A program made the translations under genes and the position numbers. From Comamonas suwonensis (GTDB lineage Bacteria; Pseudomonadota; Gammaproteobacteria; Burkholderiales; Burkholderiaceae_C): a DNA stretch of 64,000 nucleotides. Shown here piece by piece: positions 34,345-43,026 of the stretch. Each line of letters begins with the position of its first letter. The first letter of the stretch is position 1. The DNA lies in the NCBI RefSeq assembly GCF_012844455.2, contig NZ_JABBCQ020000016.1, forward strand, positions 1 to 64,000. Reading direction: 5' to 3'. Under the pieces are notes generated by a model. It searched no databases and had not been told where the DNA came from. It was given only the letters and a program-made list of their open reading frames with translations.

Positions 34345-35913
34345 ATGAACGCTCTTTCTACGCAGCAGATGACACCCCAGACCTATCCTCAAACCGTTGC
34401 GCAGGCTTTGGCGCAGACGGTGGCCGCATATCCCGATAAAACGGCTTATATCGACCAAGGCCGACGCTACAGCTGGCAGCAGGTCTATGCCATGGCGGAG
34501 GCGTGGGCGCATTCTTTGTTTGCCCAAGGTCTGCGACGCGGTGACCGCATTGGCATCATCCTGCCCAATGGCTTGCCGTGGATTTTGACGTATCTGGCCG
34601 CCGCCAAAATGGGCGCGGTCGTGGTGGGGCTCAGTGTTCGCTATCGCAGCAGCGAGTTGGACTTCATGTTGCAAGACAGTGCTATCAATGCCGTGCTAGC
34701 GCCACGTGAGATGGCGGGCTTTGACTATGTGGCTTATCTGGATCAAGCCAGAAAGCGTTTTGAGTCATTGCAGCATTTGCTGTGGGTGGATGCAGGGTTT
34801 GAGAAGCGGCTACAGACAACGGCAGGCGTATCGGTAGAAGCAGCGGGCTATGACGTAGGCCCGCAGCCCGATGACCTGCTGATGATTATTTACACCTCCG
34901 GCACCACAGGCAGGCCCAAGGCGGCGGGTCTCACGCATCGCTCGCAACTGGGCTCTGCGCTGGCGCAGCGCAATCATGTGCGTGCCAGTGAGGATGATTG
35001 GGTGCAACTGGCCATGCCGCTCAATCATGTGGGCGGCATCACCTGCGGCTTGTTGATCATGTTGCTGGCGGGCGGCACCTGTGAGCTGGTGCCCATGTTC
35101 AGCCCCGAAGCCGTGCTGCAGATGGCCCAGCGCCACCCCCCGACGTGGTTGGTGGGAGTACCCACGATGCTGACTTTGCTGCTCATGCATCCGCTGCTGT
35201 CAGAAACAGATTTGAGCCAGCTGCGCCTGATTGTGGTGGGTGGCTCGAATGTGGAACCTGCATTGCTCAGCCGTATTCAGCAGCTGTTCCCGGGCGTAGC
35301 CATCATGAATCTTTATGGCTTGTCTGAGACTTCGGGGGCGATTGTGATGACGCCCTGGCAGGCCAGTCAGGAGGCGTTGCTCCAGAGTATTGGAAAGCCG
35401 CTGGCGGGCGCAGAAATGCGCGTGGCAGGCTTGGATGGCGCAGCATTGCCAACCGGTGAAGTGGGTGAGCTGTGGTTTCGCGGCGCAGGGGTGATTGCGG
35501 GCTATGTGGGGCAGCAACAAGACGTGAATGCTTTTGCCGGTGACTGGCTGCATTCAGGAGATCTGGGCTTTGTGGATGAGCAAGGCCTGATCTACCTGAA
35601 GGGGAGGCAGAAAGACATGTTTATTCAGGGCGGCTTCAACGTCTATCCCAGCGAAGTGGAGGGCGTCATCGCCAGCTACCCGGGCGTGATGATGGTCGCG
35701 GGCATTGGCGTGGCCGACCCGGTGCTGGGCGAGGTGGGGCGCTATTACGTGGTGGGCAGGCCAGGTGTGGTTTTGAAGGAGGCCGAGTTGCTGGCGCATT
35801 GCTGCCAGCACTTGGCAGACTACAAAGTACCGCGCCAGCTGATGCTGCGGGCGGAGCTGCCGCTGACTCCGGCGGGCAAGATTCAAAAAGCGCTGTTGCG
35901 CGCAGAGGGCTGA
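34345..35913 (+). CDS. Acyl-CoA ligase (AMP-forming)
   Basis: A 522-residue ANL enzyme. P-loop IIYTSGTTGRPKAAG, A5 region NLYGLSETSG, hinge YLKGRQKDMFIQGGFNVYP and catalytic Lys in LTPAGKIQKALLR. The ATG at 34345 follows GAGGAGC, 17 bases after the BKACE stop. It would activate the free acid that feeds this operon, comparable to AtuH in the terpene cluster. A second, distinct ligase is encoded two genes downstream. Confidence 0.9.
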   Translation: MNALSTQQMTPQTYPQTVAQALAQTVAAYPDKTAYIDQGRRYSWQQVYAMAEAWAHSLFAQGLRRGDRIGIILPNGLPWILTYLAAAKMGAVVVGLSVRYRSSELDFMLQDSAINAVLAPREMAGFDYVAYLDQARKRFESLQHLLWVDAGFEKRLQTTAGVSVEAAGYDVGPQPDDLLMIIYTSGTTGRPKAAGLTHRSQLGSALAQRNHVRASEDDWVQLAMPLNHVGGITCGLLIMLLAGGTCELVPMFSPEAVLQMAQRHPPTWLVGVPTMLTLLLMHPLLSETDLSQLRLIVVGGSNVEPALLSRIQQLFPGVAIMNLYGLSETSGAIVMTPWQASQEALLQSIGKPLAGAEMRVAGLDGAALPTGEVGELWFRGAGVIAGYVGQQQDVNAFAGDWLHSGDLGFVDEQGLIYLKGRQKDMFIQGGFNVYPSEVEGVIASYPGVMMVAGIGVADPVLGEVGRYYVVGRPGVVLKEAELLAHCCQHLADYKVPRQLMLRAELPLTPAGKIQKALLRAEG

Positions 35914-35919
35914 AACATC

Positions 35920-36723
35920 ATGAATGTGCAATTCGATTTCACAGGCCGCCATGTGATGGTATTTGGCGGCACCACGGGCATCAATCTGGGTATTGCGCAG
36001 GCCTATGCCAACGCCGGTGCCAGGGTGTCGGTCGTCAGTCGCAAGCAGGCGAATGTGGATGCGGCGGTTGCCACGCTGGGTGCGGGCGCGTTAGGCGTGG
36101 TGGCCGATGTGCGCGATGAGCAGGCAGTAGCGGCTGCGCTTGAGCAGGCCGTGGAGCGTCATGGAGCGCTGGATGTACTGGTGTCCGGCGCGGCAGGGAA
36201 TTTTCTGGCACCTGCGGATCAGATGTCTTCCAACGCCTTCAAGGTGGTGCTAGATATTGATTTGCTGGGCAGTTTTCACGTAGCCAGGCAGGCGCTGGTG
36301 CATTTGCGTCAGCCGGGTGCGAGCCTGATTTTCATCACGGCACCACAGTCCACCGTGCCGATGATGTATCAGGCACATGTGTGCGCGGCGAAGGCCGGCG
36401 TGGATCAGTTGTCGCGCGTGCTGGCGCTGGAATGGGGTGCTAAAGGCGTGCGGGTGAATGCGATTTCTCCCGGCCCGATTGAAGGCACGGAAGGTATGCG
36501 CCGGCTGGCACCGCAGGGCGAAGAAGGTGATGCGATGGTGCGCAGCATGGTGCCGCTGGGGCGTATGGGCACAACGGATGACATTGCCCGGCTGGCCATG
36601 TTTTTGGGCAGCGATGCGGCCAGCTACATCTCGGGCACTGTGATCGCCTGCGATGGTGGCGCGCAGGGGCAACTGTCTTCCATGATCACTGCTGCGGCCA
36701 CAGGTATGCGAGAGAAAACATAG
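35920..36723 (+). CDS. SDR family protein resembling 2,4-dienoyl-CoA reductase
   Basis: A 267-residue SDR. FGGTTGINLGIAQAY, DVLVSGAAGNFLAP, FKVVLDIDLLGSF and ISPGPIEGTEGMRRL reproduce the pattern of peroxisomal-type 2,4-dienoyl-CoA reductases (DECR2/SPS19), which remove conjugated double bonds with NADPH. In keeping with that family the active site lacks the usual Tyr (QAHVCAAKAG) but keeps the Lys. It lies six bases after the ligase. Such an enzyme is needed to degrade unsaturated or isoprenoid chains and supports that view of the cluster. Confidence 0.82.
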   Translation: MNVQFDFTGRHVMVFGGTTGINLGIAQAYANAGARVSVVSRKQANVDAAVATLGAGALGVVADVRDEQAVAAALEQAVERHGALDVLVSGAAGNFLAPADQMSSNAFKVVLDIDLLGSFHVARQALVHLRQPGASLIFITAPQSTVPMMYQAHVCAAKAGVDQLSRVLALEWGAKGVRVNAISPGPIEGTEGMRRLAPQGEEGDAMVRSMVPLGRMGTTDDIARLAMFLGSDAASYISGTVIACDGGAQGQLSSMITAAATGMREKT

Positions 36724-36786
36724 GGACACAACAAAAAAAAGCGTGAGCACTGGGGTTTGGAGTCACACACAATCAAGGGGACAACC

Positions 36787-38373
36787 ATGATCGAGATGAG
36801 TCTGACGAAAGAAGCGCGCCGTATCAGGCGCATTGCACTGGGCGACCTGCTGCATCGCACGGCGCTGAAATTTGGCGAGCGTACGGCGCTGGTTGATGGC
36901 GATCAGCGCCTGCGCTACGCCGAGCTGGATGCGCGCAGTTCACGCTTTGCACACTATCTGCTGTCAAATTTTGGCGCGGGTAAACAGATTGGCATGCTGT
37001 GCGCCAACTCCATTGACATGGTGGTGGCTTGCAATGGCATTCACAAAGCTTCTCAGGTGTGGGTGCCGGTGAACATCAAGTTGGAGGTGTCTGCCATTGA
37101 CTACATCTTGCGGCACGCTGAGGTTTCAGCCGTGGTGGTTGATCAGGAGCTGCTGGGCTTGCCTGGCATGCCAGAGCTTTTGCAGAGCTTGCAGTTGCCG
37201 CTCATCATTACGCGGTTGCAGGCGCAAGGCGGTTCAGGCCTGCCGGGCGTGTCTTTGCAGCAGGCAGAGGCGGCGCAGTCGGATGCTTTGCCTGAGGTTG
37301 ATATCGACGACAACCAGGCAGCCTTGCTGATGTACACCAGCGGCACGACCGGCAACCCCAAGGGCGTGGTGCACTCGCATCTGTCGGTCTACACCGCCGT
37401 CAAGGGCAATATTGATGAAATGAAATATACCGAGACGGATGTGCTCAGTGGCTGGTTGCCATTGTTTCACTGCGCACAGCACGCCCTGGTTCAGACAGCG
37501 CTGGCTACAGGCGCCTGCACGGTGTTTACGCGGCAGTTTGTACCGGCTGAGGTGAGTCAGCTTGTGATCCGTGAGAGCGTCACGATTTTTGTGGGTCTGC
37601 CTTTGATGTATGCGGCCGTGCTGGCAGATCCCGGGTTTGCACCCACCACAATCAGGCAATGCATCTATGCCATGGCGCCCATTCCCAAGCCGCTGATTGC
37701 GCAGATCGCCAAGCGCATGTGCCGCAATATTTCACTGGCCACGGGACAGACGGAGATCTACCCGGCGACCATGACCTTCTACCCGCTGAACAACCCGGAG
37801 TGCGATGCCAATTTCTGGGGCCGATCGCTGACGACCTGCGAGACAGCTGTGATGGATGACAGCGGCCATTTACTGGGAGCAAATCAACTGGGTGAAATCG
37901 TGCATCGCGGCCCCAATGTCATGCTGGGCTACTTCAAGGATCCCAAGGCCACAGCAGAGGCGCAAAAATTTGGTTGGCATCACACGGGTGATCTAGGCAT
38001 GTGGGATGCCCAGGGCCGTATGGAGTTCATTGATCGCAAAAAAGACATGATCAAGACCGGTGGCGAGAACGTGGCCAGCGTGAAGGTCGAGGCGGTGGTG
38101 CTCGCTCACCCGGATGTAGCGGCTGCGGCTGTTTTTGGTCTGCCACACCCGCACTGGAGTGAGGCGGTCTGCGCTTTTGTCATGCGCAAGCCCGGTACCG
38201 AGGTGGATGAGGAGTCGGTGCTGGCCCATTGCCGCAATCATCTGAGCGGGTTTGAGATGCCCAAGCTCGTGCATTTTGTGGACGCCTTTCCCGCCACGGC
38301 GACGGGGAAGGTGCAAAAAAATGTGATGCGCCGTCAGTTTGAGCAGGTTGCCAAGGAACTCTGGGGCGGTTGA
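36787..38373 (+). CDS. Acyl-CoA ligase (AMP-forming)
   Basis: A 528-residue ANL enzyme, last gene of the TetR-headed cluster. P-loop LMYTSGTTGNPKGVV, core ATGQTEIYP, hinge FIDRKKDMIKTGGENV and catalytic Lys in ATATGKVQKNVMRR. The ATG at 36787 is preceded by AAGGGGAC; an ATG at 36757 lacks a site. A strong terminator follows. Its acid substrate probably differs from that of the ligase at 34345, because both are kept side by side. Confidence 0.9.
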   Translation: MIEMSLTKEARRIRRIALGDLLHRTALKFGERTALVDGDQRLRYAELDARSSRFAHYLLSNFGAGKQIGMLCANSIDMVVACNGIHKASQVWVPVNIKLEVSAIDYILRHAEVSAVVVDQELLGLPGMPELLQSLQLPLIITRLQAQGGSGLPGVSLQQAEAAQSDALPEVDIDDNQAALLMYTSGTTGNPKGVVHSHLSVYTAVKGNIDEMKYTETDVLSGWLPLFHCAQHALVQTALATGACTVFTRQFVPAEVSQLVIRESVTIFVGLPLMYAAVLADPGFAPTTIRQCIYAMAPIPKPLIAQIAKRMCRNISLATGQTEIYPATMTFYPLNNPECDANFWGRSLTTCETAVMDDSGHLLGANQLGEIVHRGPNVMLGYFKDPKATAEAQKFGWHHTGDLGMWDAQGRMEFIDRKKDMIKTGGENVASVKVEAVVLAHPDVAAAAVFGLPHPHWSEAVCAFVMRKPGTEVDEESVLAHCRNHLSGFEMPKLVHFVDAFPATATGKVQKNVMRRQFEQVAKELWGG

Positions 38374-38391
38374 GATCCTCGGCGCTTCGTC

Positions 38392-38418
38392 AAAAAGCCA
38401 GCTTGCCGCTGGCTTTTT
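38392..38418. terminator. Bidirectional terminator between the ligase and the convergent SDR
   Basis: A perfect 11-bp stem AAAAAGCCAGC/GCTGGCTTTTT with loop TTGCC, 18 bases after the ligase stop and 3 bases from the SDR stop on the other strand. It marks the end of the TetR-headed cluster. Confidence 0.92.
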
Positions 38419-38421
38419 CGA

Positions 38422-39222
38422 TCAATTCACGGCTTCGGGTGCCCAGGCAAAGACGGGGTTGGCTCGGTTGGCAATGATCTTGTTGCGAGCTTCCAGCAAA
38501 GGGTCCAGCATTTTCGGCTGCGGAACGATCCAGTACTCACCGCGATTAATGGCTTCAAAAACCAGTCGGGCAAATTCATCTGCATCCAACCCATTTTCAT
38601 CAAGCATATGGGTCATCAGGCTGTGGAACTGCGCAGATGCCTCGGATGGCGCTTCTCTAAAGATAGCGGATTTGACAGGGCCCGGTGCCAGAAGCGAGAC
38701 CTTGATCTGTGGGTTCAACGTGGCAAGTTCATTGACCAGGCTTTCGGTCAGCGCCACCACGGCAAATTTGGTCGCCGAGTAAGGGCTCATCAGAGGGCTG
38801 GGCAAAAAGCCGCCCACCGATGCGGTGTTGATGATGCGTGCAGGACGGTCTGCCTTGAGCAGGCGTGGCACGAAGGTGCGCAGGCCGTTGACGATGCCAT
38901 TGACGTTGACTTGCCAGGACTTCTGCCATTGGGCATCGCTGATTTCCCAGCAGTTTCCGGTGGTGAGTACGCCCGCGTTGTTGAACAGCATGTCTACTTG
39001 ACCAAAAGCCGCATAGGCCTTGTCGGCCAGAGCGTCTAGCGAGGCCTGACTGGTGACATCGGTCACCACTGCCAGCGCTTGGTCACCGAGTTCCTGAGCG
39101 ATTTTTTCCAGGCCTGCCTGGTCGCGGTCCGCCAGTACGACTTTCATTCCCAATGCGACGGCCTGCTTGGCAAGGCCGGCTCCAATGCCGCTGGCAGCGC
39201 CAGTGATGACTGCTACTTTCAT
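38422..39222 (-). CDS. SDR family oxidoreductase
   Basis: A 266-residue classical SDR with TGAASGIGAGLA, an Asp after beta-2 (VLADRD, NAD-type), NNAGV, NTASVGG and YSATK all intact. The C-terminal third (FREAPSEASAQFHSLM...) is of the type seen in SDRs acting on bulky hydrophobic alcohols. It is divergent from the SDR-monooxygenase-esterase cassette across a 309-base AT-rich region. It may reduce or oxidise an intermediate of that pathway; this is inferred from position. Confidence 0.85.
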   Translation of the reverse strand: MKVAVITGAASGIGAGLAKQAVALGMKVVLADRDQAGLEKIAQELGDQALAVVTDVTSQASLDALADKAYAAFGQVDMLFNNAGVLTTGNCWEISDAQWQKSWQVNVNGIVNGLRTFVPRLLKADRPARIINTASVGGFLPSPLMSPYSATKFAVVALTESLVNELATLNPQIKVSLLAPGPVKSAIFREAPSEASAQFHSLMTHMLDENGLDADEFARLVFEAINRGEYWIVPQPKMLDPLLEARNKIIANRANPVFAWAPEAVN

Positions 39223-39531
39223 GATTTCCTCATTTGAATAATGTGGATTGATTAAAGCAGGGGTTGATTATTAAAGGCTTTCATGAATTCCCGATTGACA
39301 GTGATTGCATGTGTTTGCAGTATTTGAATATCTATTAAATAAAATCCCTTATTGACATAAAAAAATCGTGGGCACAGTGTGTCTGATTTGATTAATGGTT
39401 TTTACTAGGTCCTGTAAACACATTCTGATTTTGTAAAGAGGAAAATTCACAGTGATTCGAAAATGAAATAAACAGAAAATCTTATTAATCACTGCGCGGT
39501 TGCGGTGATCAGTAAGTATTGAGGTTTGAGA
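39223..39531. promoter_or_regulatory. AT-rich divergent promoter region
   Basis: These 309 bases between divergent SDR genes are distinctly AT-richer than their surroundings and hold no ORF with a plausible start. Promoters for both directions must lie here. I could not pick convincing -35/-10 pairs. The only symmetric element noticed is a weak TCAC...GTGA pair at about 39489-39508. The plus-strand ribosome-binding site is GAGG at 39521. Confidence 0.5.
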
Positions 39532-40284
39532 ATGAATCCATTAATCAGTGGTTTGAATGACAAGGTGGTTTTGATCACCGGTGGTGCATCCGGGATTGGT
39601 CTGGCTTGTGCGCAGGCATTGGCCGCCAGTGGAGCCCAGGTGGTGTGTGCTGATCTGCAGCAGACCCAGGATTTGCCGCAGAGCTGCGAGTTTCGCAAGC
39701 TGGATGTCTCCAGCGAGTCGATGACGAATGAGCTGGTGGCCGATGTGCTGGCCCGCCACGGTCGCATCGATGGTCTGGTGACATCGGCTGGCCTATCACG
39801 TGTGGGTGATCTGGAAAGCATGACCCTGCAGGAGTGGGATCAGGTACTGCAGGTCAATCTCACGGGAACCATGCTCAGTATTAGAGCCGTGGCAAACCTT
39901 ATGAAGCAGCGCAAGCAGGGGTCGATAGTGACCCTTGCCAGCATCAATGGCATTCTCGGCAACCCCAGCAATCTTGCGTATTGCACTTCCAAGGGGGCAG
40001 TCATTCAGATGGTGCGCAGTCTGGCGGCAGATCTGGGGCCGCATGGTGTACGGATCAATGCCATCAGCCCGGGCCTGATTCACACGCCCATGACCGCCGG
40101 CCTGGATCAAAGCCCAGCCTATAACGGGTTTGTCAAACAGCATTTGCTGCACCGGGCGGGTCAAGCCCATGAAGTGGGCAATGCCATCGCATTCCTTCTC
40201 TCCGATATGTCGTCTTTTATAACCGGTACCAATATCCCCGTGGATGGCGGATTTTCAGCAGCCAAAGTAATTGAAATGTATTAA
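39532..40284 (+). CDS. SDR family alcohol dehydrogenase
   Basis: A 250-residue classical SDR: ITGGASGIGLACAQAL, Asp after beta-2 (CADLQQ), TSAGL in place of NNAG, catalytic Ser in LASINGI, and YCTSK. It ends VDGGFSAAKVIEMY. It lies 12 bases before a Baeyer-Villiger monooxygenase gene, so the natural reading is oxidation of a secondary or cyclic alcohol to the ketone used by that enzyme. The ATG at 39532 follows GAGGTTTG. Confidence 0.88.
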   Translation: MNPLISGLNDKVVLITGGASGIGLACAQALAASGAQVVCADLQQTQDLPQSCEFRKLDVSSESMTNELVADVLARHGRIDGLVTSAGLSRVGDLESMTLQEWDQVLQVNLTGTMLSIRAVANLMKQRKQGSIVTLASINGILGNPSNLAYCTSKGAVIQMVRSLAADLGPHGVRINAISPGLIHTPMTAGLDQSPAYNGFVKQHLLHRAGQAHEVGNAIAFLLSDMSSFITGTNIPVDGGFSAAKVIEMY

Positions 40285-40296
40285 GGGGTGAATTCC

Positions 40297-41760
40297 ATGA
40301 AATATGATGCGATTGTGATTGGTTGTGGAATGTCTGGGATTCTGGCTGGCATTCATCTGAAGAATAGCGGCAAGAAATTCATTATTCTGGAAAAGGCAGG
40401 AACTCTGGGTGGGACCTGGCGGGATAATACATATCCAGGCTTGACCTGCGATGTCCCATCCCACGCATATACCTATTCTTTTGAGCCCAATCCGGAGTGG
40501 TCGCGTGTCCTACCGCCTGGCGGTGAGATTCAACAGTATTTTCAGGCGGTATTTGATAAATATGGTATCGCCGAGTATGTGCGTTTCGGTACCGAAATCG
40601 CCGGCGCTGTATGGAAGGGCGACGCCTGGGAGCTGAAGGATCAGCGTGGCCAGAGCTACCAAGGTCGTGTGGTGGTGGCGGCGACGGGGGTGCTGCATCA
40701 CCCCAACTATCCACAGATCAAAGGCTTGGAGGACTTCGCTGGCCATGTGATTCACAGCGCACGCTGGGACCATTCGGTCCCACTGGACGCTAAGAAAATT
40801 GCCATTATCGGCACCGGATCGACAGGCGTTCAAATTGTTTCGGCACTGGCTGCTCGCAGCAAAGTACGCCATTTCCAGCGCACGGCGCAGTGGATATTTC
40901 CCGTCGAAAATCCAGCCTTCACCGAAGAGCAGCGTGCCGAGTTTCGCAGCAACCGTGATTTGTTGACCTATTTGCAGCGTGAGCCGACTTATCTGGCCAA
41001 TGTTGAGCGGTTTACCGAGGCGATATTGGATCCAAACTCCGAGCAAATCCGGGAAATTCAGAAACTTTGCCAAGATAACCTGGATGGCTCCATTCAGGAT
41101 CCGGTTCTGCGCCAGAAGCTGCAGCCCCATTACCGCGCGGGCTGCAAGCGTCTGATTTATTCTCCGGACTATTACAAGGCGATTCAGCAGCCCGGCTCTG
41201 AGCTGATTACCGATGGCATTAGCCAGATCGAGAAAAGCGGCGTGCGCACCAGCGATGGTGTGCTGCATGAAGTGGACATCATTGTTTTGGCCACCGGCTT
41301 CAAGACCGATCGCTATGTGCGACCCATGGATGTGACGGGTCTGCAGGGCAAGACGCTGGAGCAGGCATGGAGTGATGTGCCCACGGCCTACAAGTCAATC
41401 TCGGTGCCGGACTTCCCCAACTTCTATTTCATGAACGGGCCCACATCGCCCGTGGGCAACTTCTCGTTGATCGATACATCCGAGATGCAGTGGGGCTATA
41501 TCTCCCAACTGATCGAGCGTGGTGAGCAGGCGGGCGTGGCAGGTCTGTCAGCCAAGCCCGAGGCGCTGGCGCAGTACGACCATGATCGCAAGCAGGCGGC
41601 CAAGGGATCGGTCTTTGGTTCGGGTTGCCATAGCTGGTATCTGGACAAGAACGGGGTACCCAACACCTGGCCTTGGTCGCAGTCGCGCTTCAGGCAGGAA
41701 ATGCTCGCACCCGTGTGGCAGGACTACACCCACCACCAGACTGAAGAGGCCGTGGCCTGA
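40297..41760 (+). CDS. Baeyer-Villiger-type flavin monooxygenase
   Basis: A 487-residue FAD/NADPH monooxygenase. The first Rossmann loop is VIGCGMSGIL (residues 7-16), the second IIGTGSTGVQI, and between them is the Baeyer-Villiger fingerprint FAGHVIHSARWD (147-158, FxGxxxHxxxWD). It inserts oxygen next to a ketone to form an ester or lactone. I prefer ATG 40297, eight bases from AAGGGG, over GTG 40288, which overlaps that site. It is followed by an esterase and preceded by an alcohol dehydrogenase, a classic ketone-degradation order. Confidence 0.93.
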   Translation: MKYDAIVIGCGMSGILAGIHLKNSGKKFIILEKAGTLGGTWRDNTYPGLTCDVPSHAYTYSFEPNPEWSRVLPPGGEIQQYFQAVFDKYGIAEYVRFGTEIAGAVWKGDAWELKDQRGQSYQGRVVVAATGVLHHPNYPQIKGLEDFAGHVIHSARWDHSVPLDAKKIAIIGTGSTGVQIVSALAARSKVRHFQRTAQWIFPVENPAFTEEQRAEFRSNRDLLTYLQREPTYLANVERFTEAILDPNSEQIREIQKLCQDNLDGSIQDPVLRQKLQPHYRAGCKRLIYSPDYYKAIQQPGSELITDGISQIEKSGVRTSDGVLHEVDIIVLATGFKTDRYVRPMDVTGLQGKTLEQAWSDVPTAYKSISVPDFPNFYFMNGPTSPVGNFSLIDTSEMQWGYISQLIERGEQAGVAGLSAKPEALAQYDHDRKQAAKGSVFGSGCHSWYLDKNGVPNTWPWSQSRFRQEMLAPVWQDYTHHQTEEAVA

Positions 41761-41825
41761 GTTTCCGTTTGAATGGTCCGCAGTCAGAAAGCTGCGGACA
41801 GCCCCTGTAAAAACAAGGACTGACG

Positions 41826-42761
41826 ATGCAGATACACCCCGAAATGGCCACTGTGCTTGAGCAATTCAAAGATGCTCCACCCATGGATTTTGTGAATACG
41901 CCCGTGCCTGAAATCCGCAAGCTCATGGACCACATGGCGTTTCCACCCGGCAACCTGCCCATGCATGAGGTGCGTGAGCTCGGTATTCCCGGTGGCGATG
42001 GACAGGGCATGAAGCTGCGCCTGTACCGCCCCAGCACCGCGCAGTCAGCACCCGTCATGGTTTATTTTCATGGCGGCGGCTGGTGCATTGGTACGCTGGA
42101 TACGCATGACAACCTGTGCCGCCACCTGGCGCGCATTACCGGCATGAATGTGGTATCGGTTGATTACCGGCTGGCACCCGAGCATGTGTTCCCTGCTGCG
42201 CTAGATGATGCCTATGCTGCCACGCGCTGGGTGGCAGACCATGGGGCCGAGCTGAACTGCGATGCCAGCCAGTTGATGGTGGCGGGTGACAGTGCCGGCG
42301 GCAATCTGGCGATAGCGACCTGCCTGCGCGCCAAGGAGGATGGCTGGAAGGGCATCACACAGCAGCTGTTGTTCTACCCGGTCTGTGATTCGCGCATGGA
42401 TGCGCCATCGCATGGGCTGTATGCGCAAATGCCGATCCTCACACGTGAGGCCATGGCCGCCATGTGGCGTCATTACCACCCCAGCGCGCCAGCACACCCG
42501 CTCGCATCGATCATGCAGTACCCCGATGTTGCAGGTCTTCCACCTGCCGTGCTGGTAACGGCCGAGCTGGACATTCTGCGCGATGAAGGCGAAGACTTTG
42601 CCAAGCGCTTGCAGCAGGTGGGGGTGCCGGTTTCAACCATGCGCGCAGAAGGAATGCTGCATGGTTTTGCCAACTTCAGTACCTTGGTGCCGACAGTGGC
42701 CCGTTTGCTGGAAGCTGCCTGCAGCAGGCTGCGAAATCACAGCGGCAGGACTGTGGGCTGA
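41826..42761 (+). CDS. Alpha/beta-hydrolase, HSL-family esterase
   Basis: A 311-residue hormone-sensitive-lipase-type esterase. The oxyanion motif is HGGGW (H82-G85), the nucleophile elbow GDSAGG (S156), the acid is in TAELDILRDEGE and the His in LHGFANF. It is cytoplasmic, with no signal peptide. As the third gene of the cassette it most likely hydrolyses the ester or lactone made by the monooxygenase. AAGGAC precedes the ATG. No terminator follows closely; the next strong one is at 42966, and 42762-42965 shows nothing gene-like. Confidence 0.92.
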   Translation: MQIHPEMATVLEQFKDAPPMDFVNTPVPEIRKLMDHMAFPPGNLPMHEVRELGIPGGDGQGMKLRLYRPSTAQSAPVMVYFHGGGWCIGTLDTHDNLCRHLARITGMNVVSVDYRLAPEHVFPAALDDAYAATRWVADHGAELNCDASQLMVAGDSAGGNLAIATCLRAKEDGWKGITQQLLFYPVCDSRMDAPSHGLYAQMPILTREAMAAMWRHYHPSAPAHPLASIMQYPDVAGLPPAVLVTAELDILRDEGEDFAKRLQQVGVPVSTMRAEGMLHGFANFSTLVPTVARLLEAACSRLRNHSGRTVG

Positions 42762-42965
42762 GTCCGATTTTTGCAACTGTGAATGCGTACAGCGGTGTTT
42801 GCAGGATGCTGCAGATTTTATCCCCGCATCATGTGGACGCTTTTGTGGAAAACTCCGCTTTAATACGCTGAAACCCGCGCCAGCTGGTGCTTTGCACGGA
42901 TTGCTTAAAAAATAGACGATTCGTGTGAAAGAGGTGAACCAAGGGTTTTCTCTAGTGGGTATCAG

Positions 42966-43013
42966 GCATCAAAAAGCCCGCCAACCGTTGCCGGTTGCGG
43001 GCTTTTTTGATGC
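42966..43013. terminator. Long bidirectional terminator at the end of rlhA
   Basis: A near-continuous stem of about 21 bp (GCATCAAAAAGCCCGC...AACCG pairing with CGGTT...GCGGGCTTTTTTGATGC, one bulged C) has A- and T-tracts on either arm. It lies 14 bases beyond the rlhA stop on the minus strand and can also end plus-strand transcripts from the esterase gene. Confidence 0.9.
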
Positions 43014-43026
43014 CATTAATACCTGC

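Noticed and set aside
25000..38373. Leucine catabolism (liu) operon
   Set aside because: The carboxylase and hydratase would fit, but the HMG-CoA lyase gene and the MerR regulator are missing and the order matches atu better. I keep it as the main alternative.
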